From the NCBI RefSeq assembly GCF_902500225.1, contig NZ_LR722660.1, forward strand, positions 1-64,000: a DNA stretch of 64,000 nucleotides, written 5' to 3'. Every line of letters starts with the position of its first letter. Positions within the stretch are counted from its first letter, which is position 1. Below the pieces are notes generated by a model that worked only from the letters and a program-made list of their open reading frames with translations, was not told the DNA's origin and ran no database searches. Of this stretch, positions 53,495 through 62,379 are shown in pieces. The DNA comes from Buttiauxella massiliensis (lineage in GTDB: Bacteria > Pseudomonadota > Gammaproteobacteria > Enterobacterales > Enterobacteriaceae). The translations under genes were made by a program, and so were the position numbers.

Positions 53495-54457
53495 TTAGTA
53501 GAGTTTCTTTGCGCAATCCAGCCAGTCACCTTTGAACGGACGCTTCATACTTTCGATAGCGTCGATGATGTCGTGGTGAACCAGTTTCTCATTCTGAATG
53601 CCTACGCAACGGCCGCCGTGGCCTTGCAGCAGCAGTTCGATGGAGTAAGCGCCCATGCGGGAAGCCAGAATACGGTCGTAAGCAACCGGTGAACCGCCGC
53701 GCTGAATGTGGCCCAGAACGGTGGCGCGAGTTTCGCGTTTGGTTTCTGTCTCGATATATTGAGCCAGCTCGTCGATATCGCAGATGTGCTCGGTAATCGC
53801 CACGATTGCGTGCTTTTTACCTTTAGCGATACCCGCTTTGATTTCTTCAACCAGGTCTTCGCGATTGAACTCAACTTCTGGCAGGACAACAAACTCACAG
53901 CCACCCGCAATTGACGCAGCTAAGGTCAGATCGCCACAGTAACGGCCCATCACTTCCACGATAGAAATACGCTGGTGGGAGGAAGAAGTGTCACGCAGAC
54001 GGTCGATGGCTTCTACGACTGTTTCCAGTGCGGTGAAGAAACCGATGGTGTAATCAGTGCCTTTGATGTCGTTATCAATGGTGCCTGGCAGGCCGATGCA
54101 TGGGAAGCCCATTTCGGTCAGACGCATAGCACCCATATAGGAACCATCGCCGCCGATAACAACCAGCGCATCAATCCCGCGTTTTTTCAGATTCTCGATA
54201 GCCACTTCACGGATTTTTTCATCACGAAACTCCGGGAAACGAGCGGAACCCAGGAATGTACCGCCGCGGTTAATCATATCGGACACGCTATAACGGTCCA
54301 GATTCACCATGCGATCTTCGTACAAGCCGAGATAGCCATCATAAACACCTACGACTTCCAGACCTTCCGACAATGCTGCGCGCACCACACCACGAATCGC
54401 GGCGTTCATACCCGGCGCATCACCGCCACTCGTCAACACACCAATTTTTTTGATCAT
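53495..54457 (-). CDS. pfkA: 6-phosphofructokinase I PfkA
   Basis: Main glycolytic phosphofructokinase, allosterically activated by ADP and inhibited by PEP. The 320 residues match E. coli PfkA: ATP-site [15 protein letters not shown] (about residues 9-23), GGDGSYMGA, the catalytic [13 protein letters not shown] (Asp127), [10 protein letters not shown] and [12 protein letters not shown] at 54457. It is a single gene with its own terminator, between sbp and fieF as in E. coli. Confidence 0.98.
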   Translation of the reverse strand: MIKKIGVLTSGGDAPGMNAAIRGVVRAALSEGLEVVGVYDGYLGLYEDRMVNLDRYSVSDMINRGGTFLGSARFPEFRDEKIREVAIENLKKRGIDALVVIGGDGSYMGAMRLTEMGFPCIGLPGTIDNDIKGTDYTIGFFTALETVVEAIDRLRDTSSSHQRISIVEVMGRYCGDLTLAASIAGGCEFVVLPEVEFNREDLVEEIKAGIAKGKKHAIVAITEHICDIDELAQYIETETKRETRATVLGHIQRGGSPVAYDRILASRMGAYSIELLLQGHGGRCVGIQNEKLVHHDIIDAIESMKRPFKGDWLDCAKKLY

Positions 54458-54640
54458 GACTACCTCTGAACTTTTGAATGCAAATTAATCCTGTTGCCGG
54501 AAACGGCCTGCGGCATGCCGAGGCGTCGACTCTGCTACAAATAGTATAACAACCGCTTCTTGCTGAATTGATTCAGGTCAGGCCATATGCCGGTATCTTA
54601 ACCACAAAACGTCGGTTCAGCCTGACCTTACAACGAAAAA

Positions 54641-55543
54641 TTAAAGCTCAAAATGCCCTTGTTGCTGCGTCGGAACAACCGAGCAGGGGTCTTGGTGAAT
54701 AATCACATCTGACCCAGGGAAGCGACGCAATATCGCTTGCTCCACTTGTTCGGCGATAACATGCGCCTGAACCAGTGGTAGATTGTCTTCCATTTCAATA
54801 TGGACTTGAATAAAGCGGGTCGGCCCTGACTGCCGCGTACGTAAGTCATGCGCCCCTTTGACCCCTGGCCATGCATTGATGATATCAATAATTGCCTGAC
54901 GTTCATCATCCGGTAATGCACGGTCCAAAAGAGATTGTACGGCTTCATGCCCCATTCGAATCGCGTTATATAAAATATAGACGCCAATACCTAAAGCAAA
55001 GATCGAATCCGCACGGTGCCAGCCATACCAGGACAGCGCCAATGCAACGAGAATTGCTCCGTTCATCATAACATCAGACTGATAATGAAGCATATCTGCC
55101 CGAACGGCCTGACTTTGCGTCTTTCTCACGACCCAGCGCTGGAAGGTCACAAGTATTAACGTGCTGAATAATGCAATGACCGTGACTACGACACCAACTA
55201 AAGGTTGTTTCATCTGTGACGGTTCAGCTAAATGTTGGATCCCCGTCAAAAACAGGAATAGTGCAGAACCTGAAATAAACATACTTTGCGCGAGTGCTGC
55301 CAGCGATTCCGCTTTGCCATGGCCAAAGGTATGCTCTTCATCCGCCGGTTGCAGTGAGTAACGTACGACAAGAAGGTTAGTCAGCGACGCAGCAATGTCC
55401 ACCAGCGAATCCACCAATGCCGCCAGAATACTGACCGAACCGGTATACCACCAGGCGAAAATCTTGATCAAAAGTAACAATGATGCCATTACCGTTGCCG
55501 CGATTGCTGCACGGCTGACCAGTTTCCCATATTGTTGATTCAT
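54641..55543 (-). CDS. fieF: Ferrous-iron and zinc efflux pump FieF
   Basis: Cation-diffusion-facilitator antiporter exporting Fe2+ and Zn2+ (YiiP). The 300 residues equal E. coli. Six transmembrane spans hold the tetrahedral metal site, with Asp45 and Asp49 in [10 protein letters not shown] and His/Asp in [11 protein letters not shown] (about 153 and 157). The cytoplasmic domain has [22 protein letters not shown] and [10 protein letters not shown]. The last residues differ from E. coli. It lies downstream of cpxP on the same strand, separated by the CpxQ terminator. Confidence 0.97.
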   Translation of the reverse strand: MNQQYGKLVSRAAIAATVMASLLLLIKIFAWWYTGSVSILAALVDSLVDIAASLTNLLVVRYSLQPADEEHTFGHGKAESLAALAQSMFISGSALFLFLTGIQHLAEPSQMKQPLVGVVVTVIALFSTLILVTFQRWVVRKTQSQAVRADMLHYQSDVMMNGAILVALALSWYGWHRADSIFALGIGVYILYNAIRMGHEAVQSLLDRALPDDERQAIIDIINAWPGVKGAHDLRTRQSGPTRFIQVHIEMEDNLPLVQAHVIAEQVEQAILRRFPGSDVIIHQDPCSVVPTQQQGHFEL

Positions 55544-55600
55544 AGGGGCTCCAGCAAATGATTGCTGGCTAGTATAGCGGATTCATCTGAACCTTCAGGC

Positions 55601-55658
55601 AAAAAAAACCCGCCTGTTAAGGCGGGGAAGACAGGGATGGTGTCTATGGCAAGGAAAA
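55601..55658 (-). ncRNA. cpxQ: Small RNA CpxQ from the cpxP 3' UTR
   Basis: CpxQ is an Hfq-dependent sRNA released from the cpxP mRNA by RNase E; it represses membrane-protein mRNAs during envelope stress. On the minus strand, ten bases after the cpxP stop, the sequence begins TTTTCCTTGCCATAGACACC, which I recognise as the conserved CpxQ seed. It ends in the terminator CCCCGCC-TTAACA-GGCGGG plus eight T. The 5' end at 55658 is set by analogy with E. coli/Salmonella processing. Confidence 0.85.
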
Positions 55659-55667
55659 CAGGGTTTG

Positions 55668-56180
55668 TTACTGGTTACTATGCTTACTGCTACTACTCAG
55701 TGCCTGCATCGAAGACATCTGTTGCAGGTCCGCCAGTTCACGGAATTGATCCATGCGCTGTTGGTGTTTGTTATTTAAAACGGCCTGTTGCTCAGGACTT
55801 AACAAGCGGTACATTTGATTGCGTACTTTCGCCATTTCAACCTGGCGAGTCACTTGTTCTTGTGCCATTTTTTCAGCCTGGACACGCACTGCCGTTTCAT
55901 CAAAATTGTCTGCGGTGACCAGATTATGCATGGTCTCCATTTCGCTTACATTCACGGGTGGGCTATCATGCCGTGCCCGTTGCATAAGATCGCGCATTTG
56001 TTGGCGCTGTTGTTCGGTAAGGTTTATCCCATCGAACATATGGCTCTGGAGGTGATTACGCTTTACTAAACCTTCACCGCCCTGGTACCAGTTATCGCTG
56101 GCCGGTAACTCTTTGGCTTGGCTCGCCAGGGTTATCAGAGTCAATGTAGAGGCCATGACGGCAGCGGTAACATTGCGCAT
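55668..56180 (-). CDS. cpxP: Periplasmic Cpx inhibitor and chaperone CpxP
   Basis: Periplasmic adaptor that binds the CpxA sensor and dampens the Cpx response, and helps DegP remove misfolded pilins. The 170-residue precursor has a signal peptide (about 22 residues, ending SQAK/ELP region) and the two LTxxQ-type motifs of the family, [13 protein letters not shown] and [10 protein letters not shown]. The ATG at 56180 has AGGAG six bases upstream; a GTG directly before it is the alternative. It is divergent from cpxR with a shared CpxR box, and its 3' UTR encodes CpxQ. Confidence 0.94.
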   Translation of the reverse strand: MRNVTAAVMASTLTLITLASQAKELPASDNWYQGGEGLVKRNHLQSHMFDGINLTEQQRQQMRDLMQRARHDSPPVNVSEMETMHNLVTADNFDETAVRVQAEKMAQEQVTRQVEMAKVRNQMYRLLSPEQQAVLNNKHQQRMDQFRELADLQQMSSMQALSSSSKHSNQ

Positions 56181-56260
56181 CACTTGCTCCTGAAATCATC
56201 TGTGCTGCGATTCAACGAGATTCAGTCTACGATTCCCGCTGCAAACTAGCGTCAGGGGGT

Positions 56261-56275
56261 GTAAAACAACGTAAA
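56261..56275 (+). promoter_or_regulatory. CpxR binding box
   Basis: GTAAAACAACGTAAA is a perfect GTAAA-N5-GTAAA CpxR consensus in the cpxP/cpxR spacer, about 80 bases from the cpxP start and 55 from cpxR. It predicts autoactivation of cpxRA and strong induction of cpxP. Confidence 0.9.
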
Positions 56276-56330
56276 GTCATAGATTAGCGCGCCTTGATGA
56301 CGTAATTTCTGCCTCGGAGGTAATTTAACA

Positions 56331-57029
56331 ATGAATAAAATTCTGCTAGTTGATGATGACCGAGAGCTTACTTCCCTGTTAAAGGAACTGCTCGACATGG
56401 AAGGTTTTAACGTAATTGTTGCCCACGACGGCGAACAAGCGTTGGAACTTCTTGATGACACCATTGACCTTTTATTGCTCGACGTGATGATGCCAAAGAA
56501 AAATGGCATTGATACATTGAAAGAGTTGCGCCAGTCACACCAGACCCCAGTCATTATGCTAACAGCGCGAGGAAGTGAGTTGGATCGCGTTCTCGGCCTC
56601 GAGCTGGGTGCCGATGACTATCTGCCGAAACCATTCAACGATCGTGAGCTGGTGGCTCGTATACGCGCTATTTTACGTCGTTCACACTGGAGTGAGCAGC
56701 AACAAAACAGTGACAGTGGCTCACCGACTGTCGAAGTTGACGGTTTAAGCCTTAACCCAGGCCGCCAGGAAGCCAGCTTTGATGGACAAGCGCTGGATTT
56801 GACCGGTACCGAATTCACCCTGCTCTATTTGCTGGCGCAGCATCTGGGCCAGGTAGTTTCACGCGAACATTTAAGCCAGGAAGTTCTGGGTAAACGCCTG
56901 ACACCTTTCGACCGCGCAATCGACATGCATATTTCCAATTTGCGTCGTAAATTGCCGGACCGCAAAGACGGTCATCCGTGGTTTAAAACATTACGTGGCC
57001 GCGGCTACCTGATGGTGTCTGCTTCATGA
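56331..57029 (+). CDS. cpxR: Envelope-stress response regulator CpxR
   Basis: OmpR-family response regulator of the Cpx pathway. The 232 residues equal E. coli. The receiver domain has the acidic pocket LLVDDD and the phospho-acceptor Asp51 in LLLLDVMMPKKNG, with Lys in DDYLPKPFND; the C-terminal winged helix includes REHLSQEVLGKRLTPFDRAIDMHISNLRRKL. It overlaps cpxA by four bases (ATGA), so translation is coupled. Confidence 0.98.
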   Translation: MNKILLVDDDRELTSLLKELLDMEGFNVIVAHDGEQALELLDDTIDLLLLDVMMPKKNGIDTLKELRQSHQTPVIMLTARGSELDRVLGLELGADDYLPKPFNDRELVARIRAILRRSHWSEQQQNSDSGSPTVEVDGLSLNPGRQEASFDGQALDLTGTEFTLLYLLAQHLGQVVSREHLSQEVLGKRLTPFDRAIDMHISNLRRKLPDRKDGHPWFKTLRGRGYLMVSAS

Positions 57030-58396
57030 TAAGTAGCCTTACCGCGCGTATTTTTGCCATCTTCTGGTTGACGTTGGCGTTAGTGCTGATGCTAGTGCTG
57101 ATGCTGCCTAAACTGGATTCGCGTCAAATGACCGAATTGATGGAGAATGAGCAACGTCAAGGCATCATGATTGAACAGCATGTCGAAGCGGAACTTGAAA
57201 ACGATCCCCCAAATGACTTGATGTGGTGGCGTCGCTTGTTCCGGGCCATTGATAAATGGGCACCGCCGGGTCAGCGTTTGTTACTCGTGACCAGCGAAGG
57301 GCGAGTTATTGGCGCCCAGCGCAATGAAATGCAGATCATTCGTAACTTTATCGGCCAGTCTGATAACGCCGATCATCCGCAAAAGAAAAAATACGGTCGT
57401 GTAGAATTGGTGGGGCCATTCGCTGTGCGTGATGGTGAGGATAACTACCAGCTCTACCTGATTCGCCCTGCAAGTAATTCCCAGTCTGATTTTATTAACC
57501 TGCTGTTTGATAGACCTTTACTGTTACTCATTGTCACGATGTTGGTCAGTTCGCCGCTGCTGTTATGGCTGGCGTGGAGCCTGGCAAAACCGGCACGTAA
57601 GTTGAAAAACGCGGCGGATGAAGTGGCTCAGGGGAATTTGCGTCAGCATCCTGAACTTGAATCCGGGCCGCAAGAGTTTCTCGCCGCCGGAGCCAGTTTT
57701 AACCAGATGATTACCGCGCTGGAAAGGATGATGACAAGCCAACAAAGGTTGTTGTCTGATATTTCCCATGAACTGCGTACCCCGCTAACCCGTTTGCAGT
57801 TAGGCACAGCTTTGTTGCGCCGCAAAACGGGTGAAAGCAAGGAGCTGGAGCGCATCGAAACGGAAGCTCAGCGTCTTGATGGCATGATCAACGACTTGTT
57901 AGTGATGTCCCGCAACCAGCAGAAAAACGCGCTGGCGAGCGAGACGATGAAAGCCAATCAAATTTGGTCCGAAGTGCTGGATAACGCCGCCTTTGAAGCC
58001 GAACAGATGGGCAAATCGCTGGAAGTGACTTATCCGCCAGGCCCGTGGTTGATGTACGGTAACCCTAACGCACTGGAAAGCGCGTTGGAGAACATCGTCC
58101 GCAACGCATTACGTTACTCGCATACCAAAATCGCCGTTAACTTCTCCGTTGATAATAAAGGGATTACTGTCACGGTGGATGATGATGGCCCAGGCGTCAG
58201 CCCGGAAGATCGTGAGCAAATTTTCCGTCCGTTCTATCGCACAGACGAAGCGCGCGATCGCGAATCTGGTGGAACTGGGTTGGGGCTTGCGATTGTAGAA
58301 ACTGCCGTTCAGCAACATCGTGGTTGGGTGAAAGCCGATGACAGCCCGTTGGGCGGATTGCGGTTAGTGCTTTGGCTGCCGCTGTATCATCGTTAA
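57026..58396 (+). CDS. cpxA: Envelope-stress sensor histidine kinase CpxA
   Basis: Inner-membrane sensor kinase/phosphatase for CpxR. The 456-residue protein has a first membrane span (about 7-28), a periplasmic sensor domain, a second span (about 163-184), a HAMP domain, the dimerisation helix with phospho-acceptor His in SDISHELRTPLTR (near 247), and the ATPase domain with N box ENIVRNALRYS, DDGPGV and GGTGLGLAIVE. In E. coli the next genes are yiiM/kdgT/sodA; here trmL follows. Confidence 0.97.
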   Translation: MISSLTARIFAIFWLTLALVLMLVLMLPKLDSRQMTELMENEQRQGIMIEQHVEAELENDPPNDLMWWRRLFRAIDKWAPPGQRLLLVTSEGRVIGAQRNEMQIIRNFIGQSDNADHPQKKKYGRVELVGPFAVRDGEDNYQLYLIRPASNSQSDFINLLFDRPLLLLIVTMLVSSPLLLWLAWSLAKPARKLKNAADEVAQGNLRQHPELESGPQEFLAAGASFNQMITALERMMTSQQRLLSDISHELRTPLTRLQLGTALLRRKTGESKELERIETEAQRLDGMINDLLVMSRNQQKNALASETMKANQIWSEVLDNAAFEAEQMGKSLEVTYPPGPWLMYGNPNALESALENIVRNALRYSHTKIAVNFSVDNKGITVTVDDDGPGVSPEDREQIFRPFYRTDEARDRESGGTGLGLAIVETAVQQHRGWVKADDSPLGGLRLVLWLPLYHR

Positions 58397-58410
58397 TTTT
58401 TAGCCATAAA

Positions 58411-58437
58411 GAACAGGTTCTTCGGGGCCTGTTTTCC
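58411..58437 (+). terminator. Rho-independent terminator of cpxRA
   Basis: AACAGGTTC and GGGCCTGTT pair around a UUCG tetraloop (58412-58433), followed by TTCCTTC. C(UUCG)G loops are unusually stable. It lies 15 bases after the cpxA stop codon, at the junction between two gene blocks that are separate in E. coli. Confidence 0.82.
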
Positions 58438-58485
58438 TTCCTCCCATAAATTGATATTCTGCGCGCCAGGTCTTATGGGGGCAGT

Positions 58486-58959
58486 ATGCTAAATATCGTT
58501 TTGTTTGAACCAGAAATCCCACCCAATACCGGGAATATTATTCGTCTATGCGCCAATACCGGCTTCCGGTTGCATATCATCGAGCCGACAGGCTTTGGCT
58601 GGGACGATAAGCGTCTACGCCGCGCAGGGCTAGATTATCATGAGTTTGCAGCCGTTAATCGCCATCACAACTATGACGCATTTTTAGCGGCGGAAAACCC
58701 ACAACGAATTTTTGCATTAACCACAAAGGGTACGCCTGCGCACAGCGCAGTAAGCTATCAGGATGGGGATTATTTGGTGTTTGGCCCGGAAACGCGCGGC
58801 CTGCCAGCAACGATTCTTGATGCTTTGCCTGCTGAGCAAAAAATCCGTATTCCGATGATGCCGGATAGCCGCAGCATGAATTTGTCGAACGCAGTATCGG
58901 TGGTGGTGTATGAAGCGTGGCGCCAGCTTGGGTATCCCGGCGCCGTTCTGAGAAGTTAG
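58486..58959 (+). CDS. trmL: tRNA (cytidine/uridine-2'-O-)-methyltransferase TrmL
   Basis: SPOUT-class enzyme (YibK) that 2'-O-methylates the wobble base 34 of tRNA-Leu isoacceptors. The 157 residues equal E. coli TrmL: N-terminal [27 protein letters not shown], and the knotted SAM site [25 protein letters not shown] at 58486. Its stop overlaps the convergent cysE stop by four bases. Confidence 0.97.
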   Translation: MLNIVLFEPEIPPNTGNIIRLCANTGFRLHIIEPTGFGWDDKRLRRAGLDYHEFAAVNRHHNYDAFLAAENPQRIFALTTKGTPAHSAVSYQDGDYLVFGPETRGLPATILDALPAEQKIRIPMMPDSRSMNLSNAVSVVVYEAWRQLGYPGAVLRS

Positions 58960-59777
58960 ATTCCGTCGCCGTACTCGAAGCCGTTGTTGGCTCCGTTGAA
59001 GTGCTGATCCATATCGATGGCAGGCATATCGCTTTCAGGCTTGCCAACAATTCGCGCAGGAACGCCAGCCGCCGTGGTATGAGGCGGCACTGGTTGTAAC
59101 ACCACAGAACCCGCACCAATTTTCGCCCCGCGCCCAATTTCAATGTTGCCGAGGATTTTTGCCCCGGCACCAATCATCACGCCTTCACGAATTTTCGGGT
59201 GTCGATCACCGCTGGTTTTGCCGGTACCGCCCAGCGTTACCGACTGCAAAATAGACACGTCGTTTTCGACGATGGCCGTTTCACCGATCACAATGCCGGT
59301 GGCGTGATCGAGCATGATCCCACAGCCAATTTTCGCCGCTGGGTGAATATCTACCTGAAATGAAACCGAAACCTGATTTTGCAGGAATATCGCCAAAGCC
59401 CTGCGCCCCTCCTTCCACAGCCAATGGCCGATACGGTAGGACTGCAAAGCATGAAAACCTTTCAGGTATAACAGCGGGGTAGAATATTTATCGACTGCCG
59501 GGTCACGGGTGCGCACGGCCTGAATATCACAGGCAGCGGAGGCAATCATTTGTGGCTCTGCCGCATAGGCTTCTTCGACAACTTCACGAATCGCAATGGC
59601 TGGCATAATTGGTGAGGCAAGTTTATTGGCGAGCATATAGCTCAGCGCACTGCCCAGGTTTTCGTGCTTGAGGAGAGTTGCGTGGTAAAAACTGGCCAAC
59701 ATCGGTTCACAATCGGCAAGCGCTCGCGCTTCGGCTTTAATGTTGCTCCACACCAGATCCAGTTCTTCAGACGACAT
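58956..59777 (-). CDS. cysE: Serine O-acetyltransferase CysE
   Basis: Makes O-acetylserine, the precursor of cysteine, and is feedback-inhibited by cysteine. The 273 residues match E. coli CysE: an N-terminal helical domain, then a left-handed beta-helix of hexapeptide repeats with catalytic [12 protein letters not shown] (His near 158) and [17 protein letters not shown], ending in the FEYGDGI tail that docks into CysK. The ATG at 59777 has GGAGAG upstream; the longer frame to 59813 is not conserved. It follows secB-gpsA on the same strand. Confidence 0.97.
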   Translation of the reverse strand: MSSEELDLVWSNIKAEARALADCEPMLASFYHATLLKHENLGSALSYMLANKLASPIMPAIAIREVVEEAYAAEPQMIASAACDIQAVRTRDPAVDKYSTPLLYLKGFHALQSYRIGHWLWKEGRRALAIFLQNQVSVSFQVDIHPAAKIGCGIMLDHATGIVIGETAIVENDVSILQSVTLGGTGKTSGDRHPKIREGVMIGAGAKILGNIEIGRGAKIGAGSVVLQPVPPHTTAAGVPARIVGKPESDMPAIDMDQHFNGANNGFEYGDGI

Positions 59778-59872
59778 TGCTCTCTCCAGACAGAAAAACA
59801 GCGCCCGGCACAAAGTACCGGAACGCTTCAGTTATTGCGGTTGTGTTGTTCCATCAAGTCGTAGCTATTTTT

Positions 59873-60892
59873 TTAGCCTGAGTTCCGTTCATCCTTGCGC
59901 GTTCGACCCAGCAACGTCAATGCTGCCTCGCGAGCGTTTTTTCCGCAATACAATACCTGATAAATTTCCTCGGTTATTGGCATTTCAACGCCAAAACGCG
60001 CCGCCAACTCCCGAACTTCTTTGGTATTACGGTAACCTTCAACCACCTGACCGATTTGCTGCTGTGCCGAATCCACATCCGCACCCTGCCCCAGCGCCAT
60101 GCCAAAGCGACGGTTACGTGACTGGTTATCGGTACACGTCAATACCAGGTCGCCCAAGCCAGCCATTCCCATGAACGTTTCAGGGTCAGCGCCTAAAGCA
60201 CTACCAAGACGTGTCATTTCCGCAAGACCGCGAGTGATTAGCGCCGTACGAGCATTCGCGCCGAAGCCAATACCGTCAGACATGCCCGCGCCAATCGCAA
60301 TCACGTTCTTCACCGCACCGCCCAACTGCACGCCGATGAAATCCGGGTTGCTGTAAACACGGAAGCTTTTGCCGCAGTGCAGCAATTGCTGGAGATCCTG
60401 AGCGAAGGTTTCGTCGGTTGCTGCCAGCGCAATTGCCGTTGGTAAACCCGCTGCCAGCTCTTTGGCAAACGTAGGGCCGGAAATCACCGCCAGAGGAATA
60501 TCATCCCCTAACGCTTCACGCGCCACGTCTTGCAACAGACGACCGGTTTCCGCTTCCAGACCTTTAGTCGCCCAGACGATACGAGCATCAGCACGCATCA
60601 GCGGTTTAATTTGACGCAGCACTTCGCCAAATACATGGCTCGGTACGACTACCAGAATATTACGGCTGGCCGCCAAAGCTTTCGCTAAGTCGCTTTCAAG
60701 GTGAAGAGTGTCAGGGAAAGGTACGTCAGGAAGAAACGCGGCATTACAGCGATCGGCCTGCAATACAGCAAGGTGTTTAGGGTCATGGCCCCACAGTACA
60801 ACGTGGTGACCATTACGCGCCAGTGTGATGGCAAGAGCGGTGCCGTACGAGCCGGCACCGATCACAGTCATTGAAGCATTAAGGCTGTTCAT
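59873..60892 (-). CDS. gpsA: Glycerol-3-phosphate dehydrogenase [NAD(P)+] GpsA
   Basis: Makes sn-glycerol-3-phosphate for phospholipid synthesis from dihydroxyacetone phosphate. The 339 residues equal E. coli. The Rossmann motif [11 protein letters not shown] is at about residues 12-22; the catalytic lysine region is [17 protein letters not shown], and [10 protein letters not shown] and [16 protein letters not shown] are conserved. Its ATG overlaps the secB stop by one base (TGATG), indicating coupled translation. The gap to cysE (95 bp) shows no obvious terminator. Confidence 0.97.
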   Translation of the reverse strand: MNSLNASMTVIGAGSYGTALAITLARNGHHVVLWGHDPKHLAVLQADRCNAAFLPDVPFPDTLHLESDLAKALAASRNILVVVPSHVFGEVLRQIKPLMRADARIVWATKGLEAETGRLLQDVAREALGDDIPLAVISGPTFAKELAAGLPTAIALAATDETFAQDLQQLLHCGKSFRVYSNPDFIGVQLGGAVKNVIAIGAGMSDGIGFGANARTALITRGLAEMTRLGSALGADPETFMGMAGLGDLVLTCTDNQSRNRRFGMALGQGADVDSAQQQIGQVVEGYRNTKEVRELAARFGVEMPITEEIYQVLYCGKNAREAALTLLGRTRKDERNSG

Positions 60893-61365
60893 CAGGCATC
60901 CTGATGGTTTTCAGCACCTTCGCCTTCGCCAGATTGCTGCTGCAGGTAGCTCATGAACAGCGCATCGAAGTTAACCGGTGCAAGGTTCAGCTGCGGGAAG
61001 GTGCCACGAGAAACCAGGCTAGTGATTGCTTCACGTGCATAAGGGAACAGAATGTTCGGGCAGTACGCACCCAGGCAATGGGCCATCTGCGGACCTTCGA
61101 TCCCACCGATGGAGAAGATACCAGCCTGCTGAACTTCACACAGGAACGCAGTGTCTTCACCCAATGTTGCGGTCACGGTTACACGCAACACAACTTCATA
61201 AACGTCGTCTGCCAGTTGGCTTGAAGCAGTATCGAGATCCAGCTTCACTTCAGGCTGCCAGTCTTTCTGGAATACGTGTGGTGCATTTGGTGCTTCGAAA
61301 GAGATGTCCTTGGTGTAGACACGCTGAATCTGGAAAGCCATTTCTGTGTTGTTTTGTTCTGACAT
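60892..61365 (-). CDS. secB: Protein-export chaperone SecB
   Basis: Tetrameric cytoplasmic chaperone that keeps precursors unfolded and passes them to SecA. The 157 residues closely match E. coli SecB (155), including [48 protein letters not shown] in part, [15 protein letters not shown] and [15 protein letters not shown]. The acidic tail ([12 protein letters not shown]) is two residues longer. It lies 61 bases after grxC in the yibN-grxC-secB-gpsA-cysE series. Confidence 0.98.
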   Translation of the reverse strand: MSEQNNTEMAFQIQRVYTKDISFEAPNAPHVFQKDWQPEVKLDLDTASSQLADDVYEVVLRVTVTATLGEDTAFLCEVQQAGIFSIGGIEGPQMAHCLGAYCPNILFPYAREAITSLVSRGTFPQLNLAPVNFDALFMSYLQQQSGEGEGAENHQDA

Positions 61366-61426
61366 TGTTAAACCCTTAAAAAATTAATACGTCCTTTAAA
61401 CGGCAGTAAGCGACAAAGGAACTGCA

Positions 61427-61678
61427 CTAGCGCAGCAGGGGATCGAGTCCACCACGAGCGTCGAGTGCATACAAGTCATCGCAACCACCAATGTGCTGTG
61501 CATCAATAAAAATCTGCGGCACTGTGGTGCGCCCACTGCGTTTAATCATCTCTTCACGCTTAACAGCATCGCCATCAATCGCTAATTCCTGAAACTTGAC
61601 CCCTTTGCTTTGCAGCAGGTCTTTTGCACGATGGCAAAATGGACAGGTTGCTTTAGTGTAGATTTCAATATTCGCCAT
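61427..61678 (-). CDS. grxC: Glutaredoxin 3 GrxC
   Basis: Small glutathione-dependent thiol reductase, 83 residues, same length as E. coli Grx3. The active site is CPFC (Cys12, Cys15); E. coli has CPYC, so Tyr is replaced by Phe. TVPQIFIDAQHIGGCDDL is the glutathione-binding cis-Pro and GG region. It lies 24 bases after yibN and 61 bases before secB. Confidence 0.96.
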   Translation of the reverse strand: MANIEIYTKATCPFCHRAKDLLQSKGVKFQELAIDGDAVKREEMIKRSGRTTVPQIFIDAQHIGGCDDLYALDARGGLDPLLR

Positions 61679-61702
61679 GGTTTTACCTCAGTGTGCGTAG
61701 CA

Positions 61703-62134
61703 TTATTTACCGCGAACTAATGGCAGGTTTTCCCCGCTCCAGCCAGCAATACCTTCTTTCAGCAAAGTCACCTTTTCAAAACCAGCTTTCGTCAATAACG
61801 CCGCTGATTCCTGAGAGGAAATACCATTACCACAAACGACGATCACAGGCTGCGCTTTATGTTTTTCCAGCTCACCGAAGTTGCCACTTTTAATATCAGT
61901 GGTCAGTACATTCAATGAGTTAGCGATATGACCTTTACGGTAATCATCACGCGAACGCACGTCGACAACAATGGCATCTTCTTTGTTGATAAGGCGTGTT
62001 GCTTCACCACGGGTGATGACCTTAACTTTAGAGGTTAAACCTTTAAAGGTCATGAAAAGTACGGCGGCCAGTAAGCCAACCCACGCCAGACTAAGTATGG
62101 GATGGCGACTCACGAATTGCATAATTTCTTGCAT
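61703..62134 (-). CDS. yibN: Membrane-anchored rhodanese-domain protein YibN
   Basis: Inner-membrane protein with a single N-terminal span (about residues 11-30, [20 protein letters not shown] in part) and a cytoplasmic rhodanese-like domain. The 143 residues equal E. coli YibN. The loop where active rhodaneses carry the sulfur-bearing cysteine reads [14 protein letters not shown], with Cys101 in place; as I recall, E. coli has Asp there. The domain also shows [18 protein letters not shown] and ends [14 protein letters not shown]. It is the first gene of yibN-grxC-secB-gpsA-cysE. Confidence 0.94.
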   Translation of the reverse strand: MQEIMQFVSRHPILSLAWVGLLAAVLFMTFKGLTSKVKVITRGEATRLINKEDAIVVDVRSRDDYRKGHIANSLNVLTTDIKSGNFGELEKHKAQPVIVVCGNGISSQESAALLTKAGFEKVTLLKEGIAGWSGENLPLVRGK

Positions 62135-62379
62135 GGGGGGGTGTAACTCCCGACTAAGTAATATGAAAAAACCAGGTGAGGAGTATACATTTGCGTTGTG
62201 CCAAATACAGCCAGTCTGCGCCAGGTAATGTAGATTCTGCGGACTGTTACGAAAAAAATTACCGCAACGACGTAAAACCGATCACAATCCAGCCTCTTTC
62301 TTTGATCTTCTGCGGCTATTTACCCCGCAGCCTGTAGTAAAATTACGCAAATTTTGTCTTTGACTTAGAGGTTGTCGCA

